DNA of 64,000 nucleotides. Origin: Rhizobium sp. Root1212. Lineage in GTDB: Bacteria > Pseudomonadota > Alphaproteobacteria > Rhizobiales > Rhizobiaceae. The position numbers and the translations under genes are program-made. The notes beneath the pieces were generated by a model. It did not search any database, was not told the origin of the DNA, and worked only from the letters and a program-made list of their open reading frames with translations. The DNA lies in assembly GCF_001424985.1 (NCBI RefSeq), contig NZ_LMDA01000028.1:96343-160342 (forward strand), read 5' to 3'. Positions 1 through 11,869 of the stretch are shown piece after piece; position 1 is the stretch's first letter, and every line of letters starts with the position of its first letter.

Positions 1-443
1 GGTTTGGTGCCGACGGCAAGCAGAATGCTGGTGCCCTTGACATGGAGAATTTCGCCGTCGTCCTTCACCACCTGCATGGTCGTCGGATCGACGAAACTTG
101 CCTTGCCACGAATGTGCTGGACGCGGTTGCGGGCGAACTGATGCTCCAGCACCTCGACCTCATGGTCGAGGGTGATGATCAGGCGCCGCCGCAGGTCCTC
201 GGCGCTGATCTCCTCCTTGACGCGATAGGCGCGGCCATAGAAGCCGCGTTCGCGCCAGCCGGAGAGGTTGAGCGCCGTTTCGCGCAAGGTCTTCGAGGGG
301 ATGGTGCCGGTATGGACGGAGACGCCGCCGACGCGCTTTCCCTGCTCGATCACAAGGACTTTCCTGCCGAGCTTGGCAGCCTGGATGGCGGCGCGGCGGC
401 CCGCGGGGCCGCTGCCGACAACAACGAGATCGTACTGGTTCAT
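1..443 (-). CDS. sthA: Soluble NAD(P) transhydrogenase, N-terminal part
   Basis: Flavoprotein that moves hydride between NADPH and NAD in the cytosol. Only about the first 147 residues are in the window; the gene runs off the left edge. The protein opens MNQYDLVVVGSGPAG, an FAD dinucleotide-binding Rossmann motif. It is followed by GGVSVHTGTIPSKTLRE, which is the position of the redox disulfide in glutathione reductase and lipoamide dehydrogenase. Here the second cysteine position is Thr, as is typical of SthA, so a disulfide reductase is unlikely. The start is the ATG complementary to 441-443. It is divergent from the CorA-like gene. Confidence 0.88.
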   Translation of the reverse strand, partial: MNQYDLVVVGSGPAGRRAAIQAAKLGRKVLVIEQGKRVGGVSVHTGTIPSKTLRETALNLSGWRERGFYGRAYRVKEEISAEDLRRRLIITLDHEVEVLEHQFARNRVQHIRGKASFVDPTTMQVVKDDGEILHVKGTSILLAVGTK

Positions 444-631
444 GGGCGTATCCGCTGATGATGAGGATCGTTGTGCACTGCGGCAGATTTCAGTCATCGT
501 CTATAGCCTCTATCTTACAATTTAATAAAGTCTTGTGTGCTTCCGGCAGGATTATGGATGCCGGTTTCCGGCGATATGCGCTATGCTTCGAGGAATATGC
601 CGGGAGCGAGTGGCAGTGGATGGAGGCTTCT

Positions 632-1696
632 ATGGTTCGGCACGAAGGCAGGGAAAGCTTTGTTCCGCAGGAGGAGGTGGAGGGGACCGGATCGGAGGCC
701 GCGGGACTGCGCGGCCCTGAGACAAGGCCCGGCGTCATTGCAGCAGCTGTCTATCAGAACGGCAAGCGCATCTGCGACATTCCGATCAGCGATTCCCACC
801 TCTGGCGGCAAAAGGAAAATACCGTCGTCTGGATCGGCCTGCATGAGCCGGACGCGCTTCTGTTGGCGGAGGTGCAGCGGGAATTCGATCTCCACCCTCT
901 GGCGATCGAGGATGCAGGCCACGCCCACCAGCGACCGAAGCTCGAAATCTATGGCGACGCCATGTTCGTCGTGGCGCGCACCGCCCATATGATGGATGCC
1001 GAGATCGTTTTCGGCGAAACCCACCTTTTCGTCGGCCGCGGCTATGTCGTCTCCGTGCGGCACGGTGCGTCGAGTTCCTATAATCTCGTGCGCCAGCGCT
1101 GCGAGGCATCACCGGTCGCGCTCGCCCACGGCGAGAACTACATCCTTTATTCGATCCTCGATTTCATCGTCGACAACTACGTACCGGTCATCGAGATGAT
1201 CCATGAGGAAGTAGAGGAGCTGGAAGAACGGGTGCTGCGCGAGCGGCTGGACAAGGCGGATGTCGAGCGGCTCTATATGCTGCGACGCAGCCTGCTTCGG
1301 CTGCGCAATGCCGTCGTGCCACTGGTCGACGTCTGCCGCCGCCACGAGCATCTCGACCTGCCGGGCATGGATGCGATGCTGCACGCTCTGTTCCGCGATG
1401 TAACCGACCATGTGCGCCGGGTGCAGGAGGATATCGACAGCCTGCGCGAGGTTCTGGCCTTCACTTTCGAAGCGAGCCTGATGATCGGCCAGTCCGAGCA
1501 GACGGAAATCACCCGCAAGCTCGCATCCTGGGCCGCTATCCTCGCCGTGCCGACGGCGATTGCCGGCATTTACGGCATGAATTTTGTTGATATGCCGGAG
1601 CTGCACATGCGCTACGGCTATTTCTTCGTGCTGGCGGCGATTTTCGTCATCTGCACCGGGCTGTACCGCTTCTTCAAGAAGGCGCGGTGGCTTTAG
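632..1696 (+). CDS. CorA-like divalent cation transporter
   Basis: Inner-membrane protein of the CorA metal ion transporter family, expected to move Mg2+ or a related divalent cation as a pentamer. About 354 residues: a large cytosolic N-terminal domain, a long helical stretch (EEVEELEERVLRERLDKADV region) and two C-terminal membrane segments. The diagnostic GMN motif (IYGMNF) closes the first membrane helix. The ATG at 632 is preferred because GGAGG lies five bases upstream. An in-frame ATG at 620 and a longer upstream frame exist but have weaker ribosome sites. The ion cannot be told from sequence. Confidence 0.85.
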   Translation: MVRHEGRESFVPQEEVEGTGSEAAGLRGPETRPGVIAAAVYQNGKRICDIPISDSHLWRQKENTVVWIGLHEPDALLLAEVQREFDLHPLAIEDAGHAHQRPKLEIYGDAMFVVARTAHMMDAEIVFGETHLFVGRGYVVSVRHGASSSYNLVRQRCEASPVALAHGENYILYSILDFIVDNYVPVIEMIHEEVEELEERVLRERLDKADVERLYMLRRSLLRLRNAVVPLVDVCRRHEHLDLPGMDAMLHALFRDVTDHVRRVQEDIDSLREVLAFTFEASLMIGQSEQTEITRKLASWAAILAVPTAIAGIYGMNFVDMPELHMRYGYFFVLAAIFVICTGLYRFFKKARWL

Positions 1697-1710
1697 GGTT
1701 TTCGTTTGTC

Positions 1711-1747
1711 TTGTCGGGAAAACCGGGTTCCACTTTTCCCTGACAAA
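1711..1747. terminator. Bidirectional hairpin between convergent genes
   Basis: TTGTCGGGAAAA and TTTTCCCTGACAA are inverted repeats with one bulged base and an 11-nt loop. They lie between the convergent CorA-like gene and radC. The arms carry A and T runs on both sides, so the hairpin could end transcripts from either direction. The core also resembles short palindromic intergenic repeats common in rhizobial genomes (family assignment inferred). Confidence 0.55.
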
Positions 1748-1757
1748 CTCGGACGGA

Positions 1758-2531
1758 TCAGATCAGCCGCAGACCCTTGAGGCTCGCATGGCCATCGCGG
1801 CCGATGATGATGTGATCGTGCACGGTAATGCCCAGCGGTTTGGCGGTATCGATAATGGTCTTGGTCATCTCGATATCGGCGCGTGACGGTGTCGGATCGC
1901 CTGATGGATGATTGTGGACCAAAATCAAGGCTGTAGCGGAAAGTTCTAAAGCGCGTTTCACCACTTCGCGCGGGTAAACCGGGGTGTGGTCCACTGTACC
2001 CGTCTGCTGCACCTCGTCGACGATCAGCGCGTTGCGCTTGTCGAGGAAGAGGATGCGGAACTGCTCGCGGTTCTCATGCGCCATCGCCGCATGGCAGTAT
2101 TCGATAACCGACGACCAGGAGGCGAGCACCTTCTTGCCGCGCAAATCGCTCTTCAGCGTGCGGTGGGCGACGGCGGCGATCAGCTTCAGGTCGAGCGCTA
2201 CGGCTTCGCCGATACCCTTGACCTCCTGCAGCAGCGCCGGCTGGGCGCCGAAGACGCCGGCGAGTGTCCCGAAACGATCGAGCAGCGCCTTGGCGACGGG
2301 CTTGGTGTCCCGTCTTGGAATGAGCCGGAAAAGCAGCAGTTCGAGGATTTCATAGTCGGCAAGCGCTGCATCGCCATTGTCGCGAAAACGGGTGCGCAGC
2401 CGGTCGCGATGGCCATGGTAGTGGGCTGTTTCCGTGGAGGCGGCGAGGTCGGCGCGCGACGGGGTCTGCTCGCCGAAGAAACCTGCCTGTTCCGCCGGTT
2501 GCGGCTCGATTCGGCCGGGCGGTTTCGTCAT
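1758..2531 (-). CDS. radC: RadC family JAB/MPN-domain protein
   Basis: RadC-type protein of 257 residues. A UPF0758 helix-hairpin-helix N-terminal region (around residues 60-120, with [16 protein letters not shown]) precedes a JAMM metalloprotease-like domain with [15 protein letters not shown], giving the H-x-H-P-S-G...D metal site. Family members are called DNA repair proteins, but the biochemical role is not firmly established. The start ATG overlaps the stop of map by 4 nt, so the two are translationally coupled in a map-radC operon. Confidence 0.93.
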   Translation of the reverse strand: MTKPPGRIEPQPAEQAGFFGEQTPSRADLAASTETAHYHGHRDRLRTRFRDNGDAALADYEILELLLFRLIPRRDTKPVAKALLDRFGTLAGVFGAQPALLQEVKGIGEAVALDLKLIAAVAHRTLKSDLRGKKVLASWSSVIEYCHAAMAHENREQFRILFLDKRNALIVDEVQQTGTVDHTPVYPREVVKRALELSATALILVHNHPSGDPTPSRADIEMTKTIIDTAKPLGITVHDHIIIGRDGHASLKGLRLI

Positions 2532-3367
2532 GCGGCACTCAGCGGAGGGAGACCGGGACGGTCGAGGCCGCCGGGCGACAGCGTGAAGATTTCACAGCCG
2601 GTGGCGGTCACGCCGACGCAGTGTTCGTATTGCGCCGACAGCGAGCGGTCGCGGGTGACCGCCGTCCAGCCGTCGGCGAGCACCTTCACATGCGGCCGGC
2701 CGAGATTGATCATCGGCTCGATGGTGAAGATCATGCCTTCGCGCATTTCCGGGCCTTCATTGGCGCGGCCGTAATGCAGGATGTTGGGCGCATCATGGAA
2801 CAGCCGGCCGACGCCGTGGCCGCAGAAATCCCGCACGACGGAGCAGCGTTCGGCTTCCGCAAAGCTCTGGATCGCCTCGCCGATCGCGCCGGTGCGCGCG
2901 CCGGGCTTCACCGCCGCGATGCCGCGCATCAGGCATTCGTAGGTGACTTCGAGCAGCCTCTCGGCCGCCCGCTTGATCTCGCCGACCGGATACATCCGGC
3001 TCGAATCGCCATGCCAGCCGTCGAGGATGTAGGTCACGTCGATATTGACGATATCGCCCTCGCGCAGCGGCTTGTCGTTCGGGATGCCGTGGCAGACGAC
3101 GTGGTTGATCGAAGTGCAGGACGACTTGGTGTAGCCGCGATAGTTAAGGGTGGCGGGCAGGGCGCCGTTGTCCATGCCGAATTCGAACACGAAACGGTCG
3201 ATCTCATCCGTGGTCACGCCGGGGCGCACCAGAGGCGCAAGCGCGTCGAGACAGCGGGCGGTCAGCTGGCAGGCGCGCTTGATGCCGGCGAAATCCTCCG
3301 GGGTGTACAGGCGGATGACCCCGGTGTTTTTGTAAGGCGCAGAATCGGCCTCGATATAGGTGACCAT
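2528..3367 (-). CDS. map: Type I methionine aminopeptidase
   Basis: Removes the initiator methionine from nascent proteins in the cytosol. 279 residues, slightly longer than the minimal bacterial enzyme because of a 25-residue N-terminal extension. The five metal ligands of the pita-bread fold are visible: Asp in [16 protein letters not shown] (two), His in DFCGHGVGR, Glu in [10 protein letters not shown] and Glu in [10 protein letters not shown]. It is the first gene of a leftward pair with radC. The start ATG is at 3365-3367. Confidence 0.95.
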   Translation of the reverse strand: MVTYIEADSAPYKNTGVIRLYTPEDFAGIKRACQLTARCLDALAPLVRPGVTTDEIDRFVFEFGMDNGALPATLNYRGYTKSSCTSINHVVCHGIPNDKPLREGDIVNIDVTYILDGWHGDSSRMYPVGEIKRAAERLLEVTYECLMRGIAAVKPGARTGAIGEAIQSFAEAERCSVVRDFCGHGVGRLFHDAPNILHYGRANEGPEMREGMIFTIEPMINLGRPHVKVLADGWTAVTRDRSLSAQYEHCVGVTATGCEIFTLSPGGLDRPGLPPLSAA

Positions 3368-3399
3368 TCTCTAGAACTTTCGCTTGTCGTGATCTGATG

Positions 3400-4122
3400 T
3401 CATAGACCGGCAGGGGCCGTTTCGTCCATGGCGATCAGGCCGTCGGCGACGATTTGCGTGGGCGAGATGCTGCAGCGCACGGCAAAGGCTTCGACGCCGC
3501 GCTGCCGTGCCCGGACATAGGCGCGCGCATAGACCGGATCGAGATCACCGCAGATGCGAAAGTGACTGCAATCTGCCCTTTGCACCAGATAAAGCATCAC
3601 GCCGCGATGGCCCTCCGCCACCATGTCTCCCAGTTCCTCCAGATGCTTTGCGCCGCGGCTGGTCGGGCTGTCGGGAAATTCCGCCAGCCCGTTTTCGCGG
3701 CTGAAATGCACGTTCTTGACCTCGACATAGCAGCGACGGCTGCCATCCGGGTCGGAGAGCAGGAAGTCGATGCGGGAATTCTTACCGTAGCGTTGCTCGC
3801 GCCGCACCAGCGGATAAGTCCCAAGATCGCCCACGAGCCCGGCGGCGATCGCCTCGCCGGCGAGCGCATTCGGAAGCCCGGTGTTGATGCCGACCGGTGC
3901 GCCGTCCACCTCCACCAGTTCCAGCATATGCCGGTATTTTCGCGTCGGGCTGTCATGTTCCGAGAGCCAGATTTTCGATCCGGGCGTGGTCAGGCCGCGC
4001 ATCGAGCCGGTATTCGGGCAGAAACCGGTGATCGCGCGGCCGTCTTCCAGAACGGCGTCGAACAGGAACCGCTTGTAGCGCTGGACGAGCACCGCCGGGA
4101 CGAGGGGACTTTCAAACTTCAT
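3400..4122 (-). CDS. sfsA: SfsA, sugar fermentation stimulation protein homolog
   Basis: 240-residue SfsA family protein. The family has an OB-like N-terminal part and a nuclease-like fold; in E. coli it is linked to maltose metabolism and DNA binding, but its function is unresolved. Typical family features are the N-terminal [19 protein letters not shown], the GFCPNTGSM segment, and the conserved YVEVKNVH in the nuclease-like core. The ATG at 4120-4122 matches the usual family start; the frame stays open about 60 codons upstream, but that part is not conserved-looking. It lies downstream of phaC on the same strand, 20 nt away, so co-transcription is likely. Confidence 0.92.
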   Translation of the reverse strand: MKFESPLVPAVLVQRYKRFLFDAVLEDGRAITGFCPNTGSMRGLTTPGSKIWLSEHDSPTRKYRHMLELVEVDGAPVGINTGLPNALAGEAIAAGLVGDLGTYPLVRREQRYGKNSRIDFLLSDPDGSRRCYVEVKNVHFSRENGLAEFPDSPTSRGAKHLEELGDMVAEGHRGVMLYLVQRADCSHFRICGDLDPVYARAYVRARQRGVEAFAVRCSISPTQIVADGLIAMDETAPAGL

Positions 4123-4142
4123 CGTGTGCGGGCGCGCCGTCG

Positions 4143-5990
4143 TCAGGAACGAATGCGCACATAGGAGCCGGGGGCGGCCTCGATTGAGTTCAACGGGCCG
4201 CCGGTATGGCGTGGCGGCACCCGCCGCTTGTCCTGCTTTTCGATCCAGGCGTGCCAGTGCGGCCACCAGGAACCGGGCGTCTCCTCGGCCTTGGCCACCC
4301 AATCCTCGAATTCACCGGTCACCTTGCCGCCGGTCCAGTACTGGTACTTGCCCTTGGCCGGCGGGTTGACGACGCCGGCGATATGGCCGGAGCCGGACAT
4401 GACATAGGTGACCTTGCCGCCGAAGAACTGGCTGCCGACGAAGACGGACTTCGCTGGCGCGATATGGTCTTCCTTGGCGGCGAGGTTGTAGATCGGGATT
4501 TTCACGTCGTGAAGCGAGAGTTTCTTTCCGGCCATCACCATCTCGCCCTTGGTCAGGTTGTTTTCGAGGTAGCAGTTGCGCAGGTAGAAGGAGTGGTTGG
4601 CCGCCGCCATGCGGGTGGAATCGGAATTCCAGTAGAGCAGGTCGAAGGGCGGCGGCTCTTGTCCCTTGAGGTAGTTGTTGACGAAATAGGGCCAGATCAG
4701 GTCGGAGGACCGCAGCATGTTGAAGGCTGTCGCCATCTTCGAGCCTTCGAGATAGCCGGTTTCGCCCATGCGCTGTTCAAGCTGGGAAATCTGGTCCTCA
4801 TCGACGAAGACCTTGAGGTCGCCAGCATGGGTGAAATCGACCTGGGTGGTGAAGAGCGTCGCCGAGCGAATGCGGGTATCGCCTTCCTGTGCATGCAGCG
4901 CCAGCGTCGCGGCGAGCAGCGTGCCGCCGACGCAGTAGCCGATGGCATTGACCTCGTCTTCACCCGTCGCCTTCTTGATCGTATCGAGCGCGAAGCCGAC
5001 GCCTTCGCGGGCATAGGCTTCCCAGTCCTTGGTCGCGTGGCGGGCATCCGGATTGACCCAGGAGATCACGAAGACCGTGTGTCCCTGTTCGACCGCCCAG
5101 CGAATGAAGGATTTTTCCGGGTTTAGATCGAGCACGTAGAACTTGTTGATCCATGGCGGGCAGATCAGCAGCGGGCGCTTCAGCACCGTATCCGTCGTCC
5201 CGTCATACTGGATGATCTGGCAGACGTCGTTCTGGGCGACCACCATGCCGGGGCTGATGGCGATGTTTTCGCCGACCGTGAACTTGCTCGAATCGGTCTG
5301 GCGCATCTTCAGGTCGCCCTGGCCGGCGACGATGTCTTCCGCCAGCATCTTCATACCCTTGACGAGGTTTGCACCGCTGGAGGCGACGGTTTCCCGGTAG
5401 AGTTGCGGATTGGTGGTGATGAAATTGACCGGCGAAAGCGCGCTGGAGATTTGCTTGACGTAAAAGGCGGCCTTGTGCCGGGTGTGGGGATCGAGCCCTT
5501 CGGCATTTGTGACCATGCGGTCGGCCCAGTCTGAGGTGACGAGATACGCTTGGCGCAGGAAGTCGAAGAAGGGGTTGTTGACCCAGTCGGCATCGCTGAA
5601 GCGCTTGTCGGGCCGGGCCGGGGCTTCCGCGGAGGCGTCGCCGGACATCTTCTGCAGCGTGCGGGTCCAGATCGAGAAGAAACTCCCCATCAGCTGGGTC
5701 TGGGCTTCGAGCGTCCGTTGGGGTTCGGAAATCCAGTATTCGGAGACTTTCGAGAGCGTCTTGACCATATCGACCACGGGATCGGCGACATAATCGGTTT
5801 TTGCGCCGCTTTCGCGGGGGGCGAGCCATGCGGAGGCGGCCTTGCCGAGCTGTTCCACCGTGCGCGCCATGTTCATGGCGAGCGCTTCGGGGTCCTTGAC
5901 GATGTAGGGCTCGACCGATTTCGGGTCAAATCCCTGAAATCCTTCGGTTTTACCTTCAGCTTGGCCTGCGTTTCCCTTGCCTTCCGCCAC
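4143..5990 (-). CDS. phaC: Class I poly(3-hydroxyalkanoate) synthase
   Basis: Polymerises 3-hydroxyacyl-CoA, mainly 3-hydroxybutyryl-CoA, into PHA carbon-storage granules at the granule surface. 615 residues, class I size. The lipase-like box with nucleophilic cysteine is GYCVGGT (Cys near residue 353). The other triad members are Asp in [11 protein letters not shown] and His in [12 protein letters not shown]. An N-terminal Abhydrolase-associated region holds [12 protein letters not shown]. The start is GTG at 5988-5990, supported by a GGGAGGGA ribosome site just upstream. The gene is divergent from the small lipoprotein gene. No phaAB genes are in view. Confidence 0.95.
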   Translation of the reverse strand: MAEGKGNAGQAEGKTEGFQGFDPKSVEPYIVKDPEALAMNMARTVEQLGKAASAWLAPRESGAKTDYVADPVVDMVKTLSKVSEYWISEPQRTLEAQTQLMGSFFSIWTRTLQKMSGDASAEAPARPDKRFSDADWVNNPFFDFLRQAYLVTSDWADRMVTNAEGLDPHTRHKAAFYVKQISSALSPVNFITTNPQLYRETVASSGANLVKGMKMLAEDIVAGQGDLKMRQTDSSKFTVGENIAISPGMVVAQNDVCQIIQYDGTTDTVLKRPLLICPPWINKFYVLDLNPEKSFIRWAVEQGHTVFVISWVNPDARHATKDWEAYAREGVGFALDTIKKATGEDEVNAIGYCVGGTLLAATLALHAQEGDTRIRSATLFTTQVDFTHAGDLKVFVDEDQISQLEQRMGETGYLEGSKMATAFNMLRSSDLIWPYFVNNYLKGQEPPPFDLLYWNSDSTRMAAANHSFYLRNCYLENNLTKGEMVMAGKKLSLHDVKIPIYNLAAKEDHIAPAKSVFVGSQFFGGKVTYVMSGSGHIAGVVNPPAKGKYQYWTGGKVTGEFEDWVAKAEETPGSWWPHWHAWIEKQDKRRVPPRHTGGPLNSIEAAPGSYVRIRS

Positions 5991-6123
5991 TCAAGTCCCT
6001 CCCCAGACGTTTGACGTTTTGTCTTTTTACATTCTGCCCGAAAATGATTACAAGTGCCAGCGCGCGGCACTCATGGCTGTTATGCGCAATGAGGCCGGCA
6101 ACGGAAAAGCGGACGGGGAAGAC

Positions 6124-6501
6124 ATGAAGCATTCGCTCAAGATTGGGTCGCTCAAGGCGGCGGCCCATTATTGCACATTTACAGTGATTGCCGCATCGGC
6201 GGCCGTTATGGCCGGCTGCACCTCGTCTTCTGCGGTCAGCGGTCGCTCTTCGGAGTATACGCAAACCATGGCCCGCCCGATTGCTGCCGATGCTTATCCG
6301 GTCATCGAGGGCAAGCTGCCGGCCGCCAACGTTCAGATGAGCAATGAAGAGGCCACGGATATCTCGGCGCGTCTCACCGCGCTTTCCGGCAAGCGCAAGT
6401 CCGGCGAGATCAGCGAAGCCGAATATCAGCGGCGCCTTAAGGAGTTGCAGGCGCTTGCCGCCAATCACGGCACCGACACGCTGAAAGAGATACAGAATTA
6501 G
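6124..6501 (+). CDS. Small lipoprotein with SHOCT-like tail
   Basis: 125 residues with a signal sequence ending in a lipobox (AAVMAGC, Cys near residue 31), so probably an outer- or inner-membrane lipoprotein. The last 40 residues (SGEISEAEYQRRLKELQAL) resemble the short C-terminal helix-turn-helix oligomerisation motif called SHOCT. The function is unknown. The ATG at 6124 has GGGGAAG just upstream; an upstream in-frame ATG at 6074 would add 17 residues before the signal peptide. It sits between phaC (divergent) and the aminotransferase. Confidence 0.75.
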   Translation: MKHSLKIGSLKAAAHYCTFTVIAASAAVMAGCTSSSAVSGRSSEYTQTMARPIAADAYPVIEGKLPAANVQMSNEEATDISARLTALSGKRKSGEISEAEYQRRLKELQALAANHGTDTLKEIQN

Positions 6502-6624
6502 CACTTGCGTTTCGATGATTTTGGACGCAAAGCCTTGTATGGCCGCGTGGGCCGATAGCACCGCGCGCGTCTCCCTCGCACCTTAGATTCGCTGCTGGCG
6601 GGACGCGCAAGACGAGGTTTTAAG

Positions 6625-7845
<1,221 letters not shown>

Positions 7846-7874
7846 CGGACGCAAGAGCCGGTCGTTTCAGTCAT

Positions 7875-7896
7875 GCCCCGGCCGCAGGGCCGGGGC
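7875..7896 (+). terminator. GC hairpin between aminotransferase and hom
   Basis: GCCCCGGCC and GGCCGGGGC form a perfect 9-bp stem with a 4-nt loop, followed by TCTTATAT rather than a full T run. It could be a weak terminator or an mRNA stabiliser that partly separates expression of hom from the aminotransferase gene. Confidence 0.45.
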
Positions 7897-7919
7897 TCTT
7901 ATATGTTAGGAAGTTTAAA

Positions 7920-9242
<1,323 letters not shown>

Positions 9243-9260
9243 TCGGCAGCTGATGACATG

Positions 9261-9303
9261 AAAGCGGCCCCGTCCGGCATCTTGCCCGGCGGGGCCGCTT
9301 TCG
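9261..9303 (+). terminator. Intrinsic terminator after hom
   Basis: AAAGCGGCCCCG and CGGGGCCGCTTT are perfect inverted repeats around a 17-nt loop, followed by CGTTTG. It separates hom from recJ. Confidence 0.75.
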
Positions 9304-9358
9304 TTTGTCGAAGGCGCGGAAAACGGTTACCAACAAGCCCAGTTTCAAGGATGAACAC

Positions 9359-11161
9359 ATGAACGAACTGCCAGATCCGATTCAGCGCGCATTTTTAGGC
9401 GTCGAAAAATCGGTCGGCGGCCAGCGTTGGGTGTCGCGGCTCGATCAGGCCGGGCAGAACCGCGCCCTTGCCATCGCCCAGGTCCACGGGTTTTCCGATC
9501 TCTTGTCGCGGGTGCTCGCCGGCCGTGGTGTGACGCAGGAAAATGCGGTCGCCTTCCTCGATCCGACGATTCGTTCGCTGATGCCCGACCCCGATCTGCT
9601 GACGGATTGCGCCAAGGCGAGCGACCGTCTCGTGCAGGCCGTCGCGCGCGGCGAGAAGGTCGCCATCTTCGGCGATTACGACGTCGATGGTGCGGCCTCC
9701 TCGGCGCTTCTCTACCGCTTCCTGCACCATTTCGGCATCGATGCGACGATCTATATCCCGGACCGGATTTTCGAGGGCTACGGCCCAAATCCGACCGCGA
9801 TCAGCCAACTGATCGACAACGGTGCGACGCTGATCGTCACCGTCGATTGCGGCTCGGTGAGCCACGAATCGCTCGCGGTGGCGCGCGATCGCGGCATCGA
9901 TGTCGTCGTCATCGATCACCATCAGGTCGGCACCGATCTGCCGCCATGCCACGCGCTGGTCAATCCGAATCGGGAAGACGATCTTTCCGGGCAGGGGCAT
10001 CTCTGCGCCGCCGGCGTCGTCTTCCTCGTCGTCGTCAACACGCTACGCCGTCTGCGTCAGGCGGGCGACCGCCGTGTCGCGGATTTCGATCCGCTGGCGC
10101 TGCTCGATCTCGTGGCGCTGGCAACCGTCTGCGATGTCGTGCCGCTCAAGGGCCTGAACCGCGCCTATGTCGTCAAGGGCCTGATCGCCGCCCGGCATAT
10201 GCAGAACCCCGGCCTTTCGGCGCTGTTGCGCAAAGCGGCCATTGGCGGGCCTGTTACGGCCTATCATTTCGGCTTCCTCGTCGGCCCCCGTATCAATGCC
10301 GGCGGGCGGATAGGCGATGCCGCGCTCGGAAGCCGGCTGTTGACGCTGGAGGATGCCGCCAAGGCCGAAGAGATCGCCAACCAGCTCGATATCCTCAACC
10401 GCGAACGCCAAGCGATGGAAGTCGCCATGCTGGCGGAAGCGGAAGCCGAGGCGCTGGCGGAATACGGAACGGGCGAGGGCGCTTCCGTCATCGTCACCGC
10501 CCGCGAAAACTGGCATCCCGGCGTTGTCGGGCTGCTCGCCTCCCGGCTGAAGGATCGCTTCCGCCGTCCCGCCTTTGCCATCGCCTTCGATCCGAACGGC
10601 AAGGGCACGGGCTCAGGCCGCTCGATCAGCGGCTTCGATCTCGGCCGTATGGTGCGTGGTGCAGTGGAGGCCGGCCTGCTGGTGAAGGGCGGCGGCCATG
10701 CCATGGCGGCGGGCCTGACCGTCGAACGCGCCAATCTCGGCCGCATCCGGCATTTCTTCGAAGAAAAGGCGGCCGCAACGGTCAGCGAACTCGTTTCCTC
10801 CGAAACGCTGAAGATCGACGGCGCACTCGGCGCATCCGGCGCAACGCTGGACCTCGTCGATCAACTTGAGCAGGCCGGCCCCTATGGCGCCGGTCATCCG
10901 CAGCCGATCTTCGCGCTGCCGGCGCATCGCGTGAGGGACGCGCGCCCGGTCGGCGTCAACCATATCCGCGTCACGCTCGAAGGGCAGGATGGCTCCCGCC
11001 TGGAAGCGATTGCTTTCCGCGCGCAGGAAACGGCGCTGGGCGACCTTCTCCTCTCCTCGCGCGGCACGTCGCTGCATGTCGCCGGCTGTCTTTCTGCCGA
11101 TCACTGGCAGGGCGCACGCAAGGTTCAGTTCCGCATTCTGGATGCGGCGAAGGCGTTGTGA
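9359..11161 (+). CDS. recJ: Single-strand-specific 5'-3' exonuclease RecJ
   Basis: Degrades single-stranded DNA 5' to 3' in RecF-pathway recombination and mismatch/base-excision repair. 600 residues. The DHH phosphoesterase core is visible as FGDYDVDGAASSALL (metal-binding aspartates), IVTVDCGS and VVIDHHQVG. The DHHA1 domain has VKGGGHAMAAGLTV, and a C-terminal OB-fold region follows. The ATG at 9359 is preferred over an in-frame TTG at 9305 because AAGG lies upstream and the N-terminus then matches the usual family length. Confidence 0.94.
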   Translation: MNELPDPIQRAFLGVEKSVGGQRWVSRLDQAGQNRALAIAQVHGFSDLLSRVLAGRGVTQENAVAFLDPTIRSLMPDPDLLTDCAKASDRLVQAVARGEKVAIFGDYDVDGAASSALLYRFLHHFGIDATIYIPDRIFEGYGPNPTAISQLIDNGATLIVTVDCGSVSHESLAVARDRGIDVVVIDHHQVGTDLPPCHALVNPNREDDLSGQGHLCAAGVVFLVVVNTLRRLRQAGDRRVADFDPLALLDLVALATVCDVVPLKGLNRAYVVKGLIAARHMQNPGLSALLRKAAIGGPVTAYHFGFLVGPRINAGGRIGDAALGSRLLTLEDAAKAEEIANQLDILNRERQAMEVAMLAEAEAEALAEYGTGEGASVIVTARENWHPGVVGLLASRLKDRFRRPAFAIAFDPNGKGTGSGRSISGFDLGRMVRGAVEAGLLVKGGGHAMAAGLTVERANLGRIRHFFEEKAAATVSELVSSETLKIDGALGASGATLDLVDQLEQAGPYGAGHPQPIFALPAHRVRDARPVGVNHIRVTLEGQDGSRLEAIAFRAQETALGDLLLSSRGTSLHVAGCLSADHWQGARKVQFRILDAAKAL

Positions 11162-11192
11162 TGTCGGTGAAGGTTGCTTCGGTCAAGCAAAG

Positions 11193-11267
11193 TGGCACGC
11201 CCTAGGGGAGTCGAACCCCTCTTCCCAGAATGAAAATCTGGTGTCCTAACCGATAGACGAAGGGCGC
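11193..11267 (-). tRNA. tRNA-Glu(UUC), copy 1
   Basis: 75 nt including encoded CCA. The acceptor GCGCCCT pairs with AGGGCGT, the anticodon loop TTTTCAT carries TTC, and the T arm has GGTTCGACTCC. It is one of three copies that are identical through the mature tRNA. Confidence 0.97.
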
Positions 11268-11417
11268 GTGCGGTGGGCGTCTTATAGTCAGCACGACTAA
11301 CTCCCGCAAGCGCCAAAATGCGGATTCGAAAGGTTTTTTTGAAGAAAATTCCGACGCGTCAGAACACGCAAAAGCGCTTGCCGAGAGAGATCGAATTGTC
11401 TGGGGGAGGAGAGACAG

Positions 11418-11492
11418 TGGCACGCCCTAGGGGAGTCGAACCCCTCTTCCCAGAATGAAAATCTGGTGTCCTAACCGATAGACGAAGGGCGC
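11418..11492 (-). tRNA. tRNA-Glu(UUC), copy 2
   Basis: 75 nt, same mature sequence as the copy at 11,193. It lies 150 nt further right with partly conserved spacer sequence, consistent with tandem duplication. Confidence 0.97.
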
Positions 11493-11661
11493 ACGCGCTG
11501 TATGGGCGCCTTATAGGCGGGCGATTTCAGAACCGCAAGCGACAATTTTCGAATTCCGACGCTTTTTTGATGAAATGTGTGAACGCGTTGCGAGGCGGCA
11601 AAACGCGCAGCACAAAGGCTCAAGCGAGGGCAGTATCAGCATGTCGGGGGAAAGAAAACAG

Positions 11662-11736
11662 TGGCACGCCCTAGGGGAGTCGAACCCCTCTTCCCAGAAT
11701 GAAAATCTGGTGTCCTAACCGATAGACGAAGGGCGC
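11662..11736 (-). tRNA. tRNA-Glu(UUC), copy 3
   Basis: 75 nt, same mature sequence as the other two. It is the most upstream copy on the minus strand and probably first in a common transcript. Confidence 0.97.
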
Positions 11737-11869
11737 ACGCGCTGTGTGGGCGTCTTATAGTCACGCGATTTCAGAACCGCAAGCGGCAATTTTCATTTTT
11801 CTGTAAAAAATGCCGCGGACTTGTGGATGAAATTCGCGCCTCGGAAAGATGCACCAAAACAAGGTCTTG

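Noticed and set aside
11193..11760. Regularly spaced repeats considered as a CRISPR array
   Set aside because: The repeats are complete tRNA-Glu genes 75 nt long with encoded CCA; no cas genes nearby. No other CRISPR-like array is seen in the window.
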